64,000 nt of DNA. Source: Spirochaetia bacterium UBA5763. GTDB lineage: Bacteria; Spirochaetota; UBA4802; UBA5550. Position 1 is the stretch's first letter. Every line of letters begins with the position of its first letter. The notes beneath the pieces are model-generated. The model searched no databases and had not been told where the DNA came from. It saw only the letters and a program-made list of their open reading frames with translations. Positions 62,195-64,000 of this stretch are shown piece after piece. Where the stretch lies: positions 1 through 64,000 of the forward strand of contig DIEX01000032.1 in NCBI GenBank assembly GCA_002418835.1, in the 5' to 3' direction. The translations under genes and the position numbers were made by a program.

Positions 62195-62779
62195 ATGAAA
62201 ATAATTGAAATCAATCCACGAGCCGGGGGGCTCATCTTTGATATGGATGGCACACTCGCTGATTCCATGCCTGTTCATTTCCTTGCGTGGAAGCTCACCG
62301 CGCTTGAACACGGCTTTGTGTATACCGAAGAACTGTTTTACAGCCTTGCGGGGATGCCCACACATAAAATTGTTCCTGTGGTAAATGAAAAATTAGGGTT
62401 ATCACTTGACCCTGTAAACTTCTCTAAAAGAAAAGAGGAACTCTTCCTTGAGAATCTGAAAGAGGTCAGGGCAATTGAACCTGTTGCTGATATTGTGCGC
62501 AGGTACCACGGAAAACTCCCTATGTCCATTGGCACCGGAGGAAAAAAATATATCGCAGAACTTACTCTTAATATGATAGGATTTGACGGTTTTTTCGACG
62601 CAATTGTTGCTGCGGATGACGTTGCGAACCACAAACCGTTCCCTGATACATTTCTCAGGTGTGCTGAACTTATGGGAGTTGAACCTCAGTTCTGCCAGGT
62701 ATTTGAAGACGGAGAGATGGGGCTTCTTGCAGCGGAGAGAGCAGGTATGATTGTAACTGATATAAGGCCGTATCTGTAA
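62195..62779 (+). CDS. HAD-family phosphatase/phosphomutase
   Basis: A 194-residue protein from the ATG at 62195; the upstream in-frame extension overlaps phoR and is rejected. HAD motifs: GLIFDMDGTLADSMPVH (nucleophile Asp), SIGTGGKKY, and ADDVANHKPFPDTFLRCAE...VFEDGEMGLLAAERAGM. Close to beta-phosphoglucomutase/YqaB-type enzymes. As the last gene of the phosphate operon it may release phosphate from sugar phosphates. Confidence 0.82.
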   Translation: MKIIEINPRAGGLIFDMDGTLADSMPVHFLAWKLTALEHGFVYTEELFYSLAGMPTHKIVPVVNEKLGLSLDPVNFSKRKEELFLENLKEVRAIEPVADIVRRYHGKLPMSIGTGGKKYIAELTLNMIGFDGFFDAIVAADDVANHKPFPDTFLRCAELMGVEPQFCQVFEDGEMGLLAAERAGMIVTDIRPYL

Positions 62780-62797
62780 CTCCCTTAATTACCGGAA

Positions 62798-63254
62798 TCA
62801 CTCTTTATCAATTACCCTTCTGCTGAATTCAACGATATCTCCCCATTTATCATTATACATAATTGCAACTATATTCCGTATTGCATTATTGTCAAAAATA
62901 TCAGTATCTGTAGTATACATTCTTATATAAGATGGAGGCAGCAGACCTATACTGGAGATATCGAACTGCTCAACCGGTACCCATCCCGAACCCCGCAGGT
63001 AGAATTCAAACCAGGCATGCCCTTTCAGATTAGCCTTTATATGCAAGATACTCATGATTTTCCGGTTCATTTTCAACTGCCTGATTTATAAAAGTCAATG
63101 CTCCTTCAAAATTTCCGGATTTGACTTTTTCAATCGCTCTGAGGTAATTATCACGCGTAGCCTGAGTTGAAACATCTTTTGTAATAGAACCTGAAAGTAT
63201 AATACAGATTATTATTAAAAAATTACTGACAATTGCTCCTGTTTTATTATTCAT
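62798..63254 (-). pseudogene. Broken TPR/transglutaminase-like protein gene
   Basis: Two minus-strand frames overlap by 47 bases. The upstream frame (63254 to 63030) has a signal-like start and one TPR unit (DNYLRAIEKVKSGNFEGALTFINQAVENEPENHEYLAYKG), then stops. The second frame (to 62798) has GHAWFEFYLRGSGWVPVEQFDISSIG, the His block of transglutaminase-like cysteine peptidases, with no Cys block before it. A deletion plus frameshift in one exported TPR-transglutaminase protein explains this. Two separate short genes are less likely. Confidence 0.6.
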
Positions 63255-63357
63255 AAATTTATACTATCCTTTCCGGTTTCTAAAAATGTAATTCATCTCC
63301 TTTCGTTTTCCAAAATTAAAATATTATTACCTTTTATTTATTGAACGTATAAAAATG

Positions 63358-63385
63358 AAGGCGGAAATCAACACCGCCTTCAAAA
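63358..63385 (-). terminator. Rho-independent terminator
   Basis: GAAGGCGG and CCGCCTTC arms pair, and the minus strand continues CATTTTTATA. It ends the lipoprotein gene at 63428. Confidence 0.65.
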
Positions 63386-63427
63386 CATAGACTGATACAG
63401 GCATAGTCAGCCTGTTTATTATAAAAC

Positions 63428-63853
63428 CTATCTGATTATTTTAATTTCGTCAGCCTTTGCAAGTTCAGATTTTTGATATTTTTTCTCCTGAGTTTTGTCA
63501 GATCCGAGAAATTTAAGAAGAACAATTTTTTTATCCTTCCAGCCGATCTTTACGATCTGAATAGTGTCGGAAGGTATTTCATTTGACGATTCAAGGAGTC
63601 TGCCTTCCTCCCAGTAATAGAGAATACCGTCTTTTATTTCAGAGGCGATTATTCTGGAATTGATCAAAGTGCAGCATATTGAAAGATCCTGTTGCATTTC
63701 CGGCGAAGCGTATTTTTTAATTACACTCCTGTAGTTCTCGAGAGAACCATGCGCCCGCATACATTCTTTCATTTCCGGAATTACAGCTGTACCACAGCCG
63801 GAGATGATAAGAGTGGAAAAAAAGCACATAAGCAAAAGTTTTGCGTATTTCAT
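63428..63853 (-). CDS. Lipoprotein of unknown function
   Basis: A 141-residue lipoprotein (lipobox ISGC, Cys20). GAGGAGG lies six bases before the ATG at 63853. The mature region is compact with several cysteines (MKECMRAHG, DLSICCTLI) and a Lys-rich tail; no domain recognised. No other gene is seen from 63854 to the window end, where an AT-rich promoter-like region lies. Confidence 0.65.
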   Translation of the reverse strand: MKYAKLLLMCFFSTLIISGCGTAVIPEMKECMRAHGSLENYRSVIKKYASPEMQQDLSICCTLINSRIIASEIKDGILYYWEEGRLLESSNEIPSDTIQIVKIGWKDKKIVLLKFLGSDKTQEKKYQKSELAKADEIKIIR

Positions 63854-64000
63854 CTTTATCCTCCTCTTTATTTAATCCTGCCGTTATGTTTAATAACAGG
63901 TTAATTCCGGCTAACACCTGTCAAAAAACTTTGTCAAGAAATAAATTAAAATTTTTATAGTTGTTAATAAATTATTGCATAATAATATTTTATTTCTATG

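Noticed and set aside
1..64000. CRISPR arrays, rRNA or tRNA genes and complete insertion sequences
   Set aside because: I saw no regularly spaced repeat array, no rRNA-like stretch, no convincing tRNA and no transposase gene with flanking repeats in this window.

Overview
The window looks like chromosomal DNA of an AT-rich, diderm, strictly or mainly anaerobic bacterium. Lipoproteins, outer-membrane barrels, a TonB/ExbBD set, PBP1A, CarD and a YacL-type PIN-TRAM protein support a Gram-negative-type envelope. The CarD/PIN-TRAM pair, the many anonymous secreted proteins and the overall style suggest a spirochaete (Spirochaetota), but that is inference and no rRNA or tRNA is present to confirm it.

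Region 1 (1-3.8 kb) is accessory. Two tandem small paralogues are followed by an AT-rich islet (XRE regulator, Mrr-type nuclease, RelA/SpoT-type alarmone synthetase) that resembles a small defence island, then a decayed gene.

Region 2 (3.9-33.1 kb) is the striking part: a reductive-dehalogenase locus. It holds two long RdhA proteins and one shorter RdhA-like protein. All three carry two Fe-S cysteine sets and three N-terminal membrane helices instead of a Tat signal. Each long rdhA is followed by a tiny two-helix membrane protein (RdhB-like) and then an outer-membrane barrel gene. An eleven-gene minus-strand operon (15.3 to 7.7 kb) carries the short RdhA-like protein, three membrane-tethered ferredoxin-like proteins, a two-fold-repeat transporter, a membrane-anchored DUF59/MIP18 protein, a CcdA/DsbD-like protein and a parvulin lipoprotein. 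Two convergent paralogous regulators of about 1570 residues lie in the centre, each with pseudokinase, AAA ATPase, helical-repeat, GAF-like and AraC HTH regions. Each is transcribed divergently from one RDase-containing unit. A recurring element (half-site close to AATCAGGAATTA) lies in the divergent promoter region, before rdhA1 and before the corrinoid-receptor gene; variants lie before regulator 2/rdhA2. A btuB-like receptor behind a cobalamin riboswitch, plus exbB-exbD-tonB, would supply the corrinoid cofactor. Together this reads as a coordinated organohalide (or other corrinoid/Fe-S reductase) respiration system with unfamiliar regulators.

Region 3 (33.2-64 kb) is mostly housekeeping: a DUF3683/FAD/Fe-S lactate-dehydrogenase-type fusion, a stand-alone AICAR transformylase, an amidase-HtrA cell-envelope operon, PBP1A, CarD, PIN-TRAM, a PcrA/UvrD helicase, and a phosphate locus (pstS divergent from pstB-phoU-phoB-phoR-HAD phosphatase, with no pstC/pstA here). 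The right edge has a broken TPR/transglutaminase gene and a lipoprotein.
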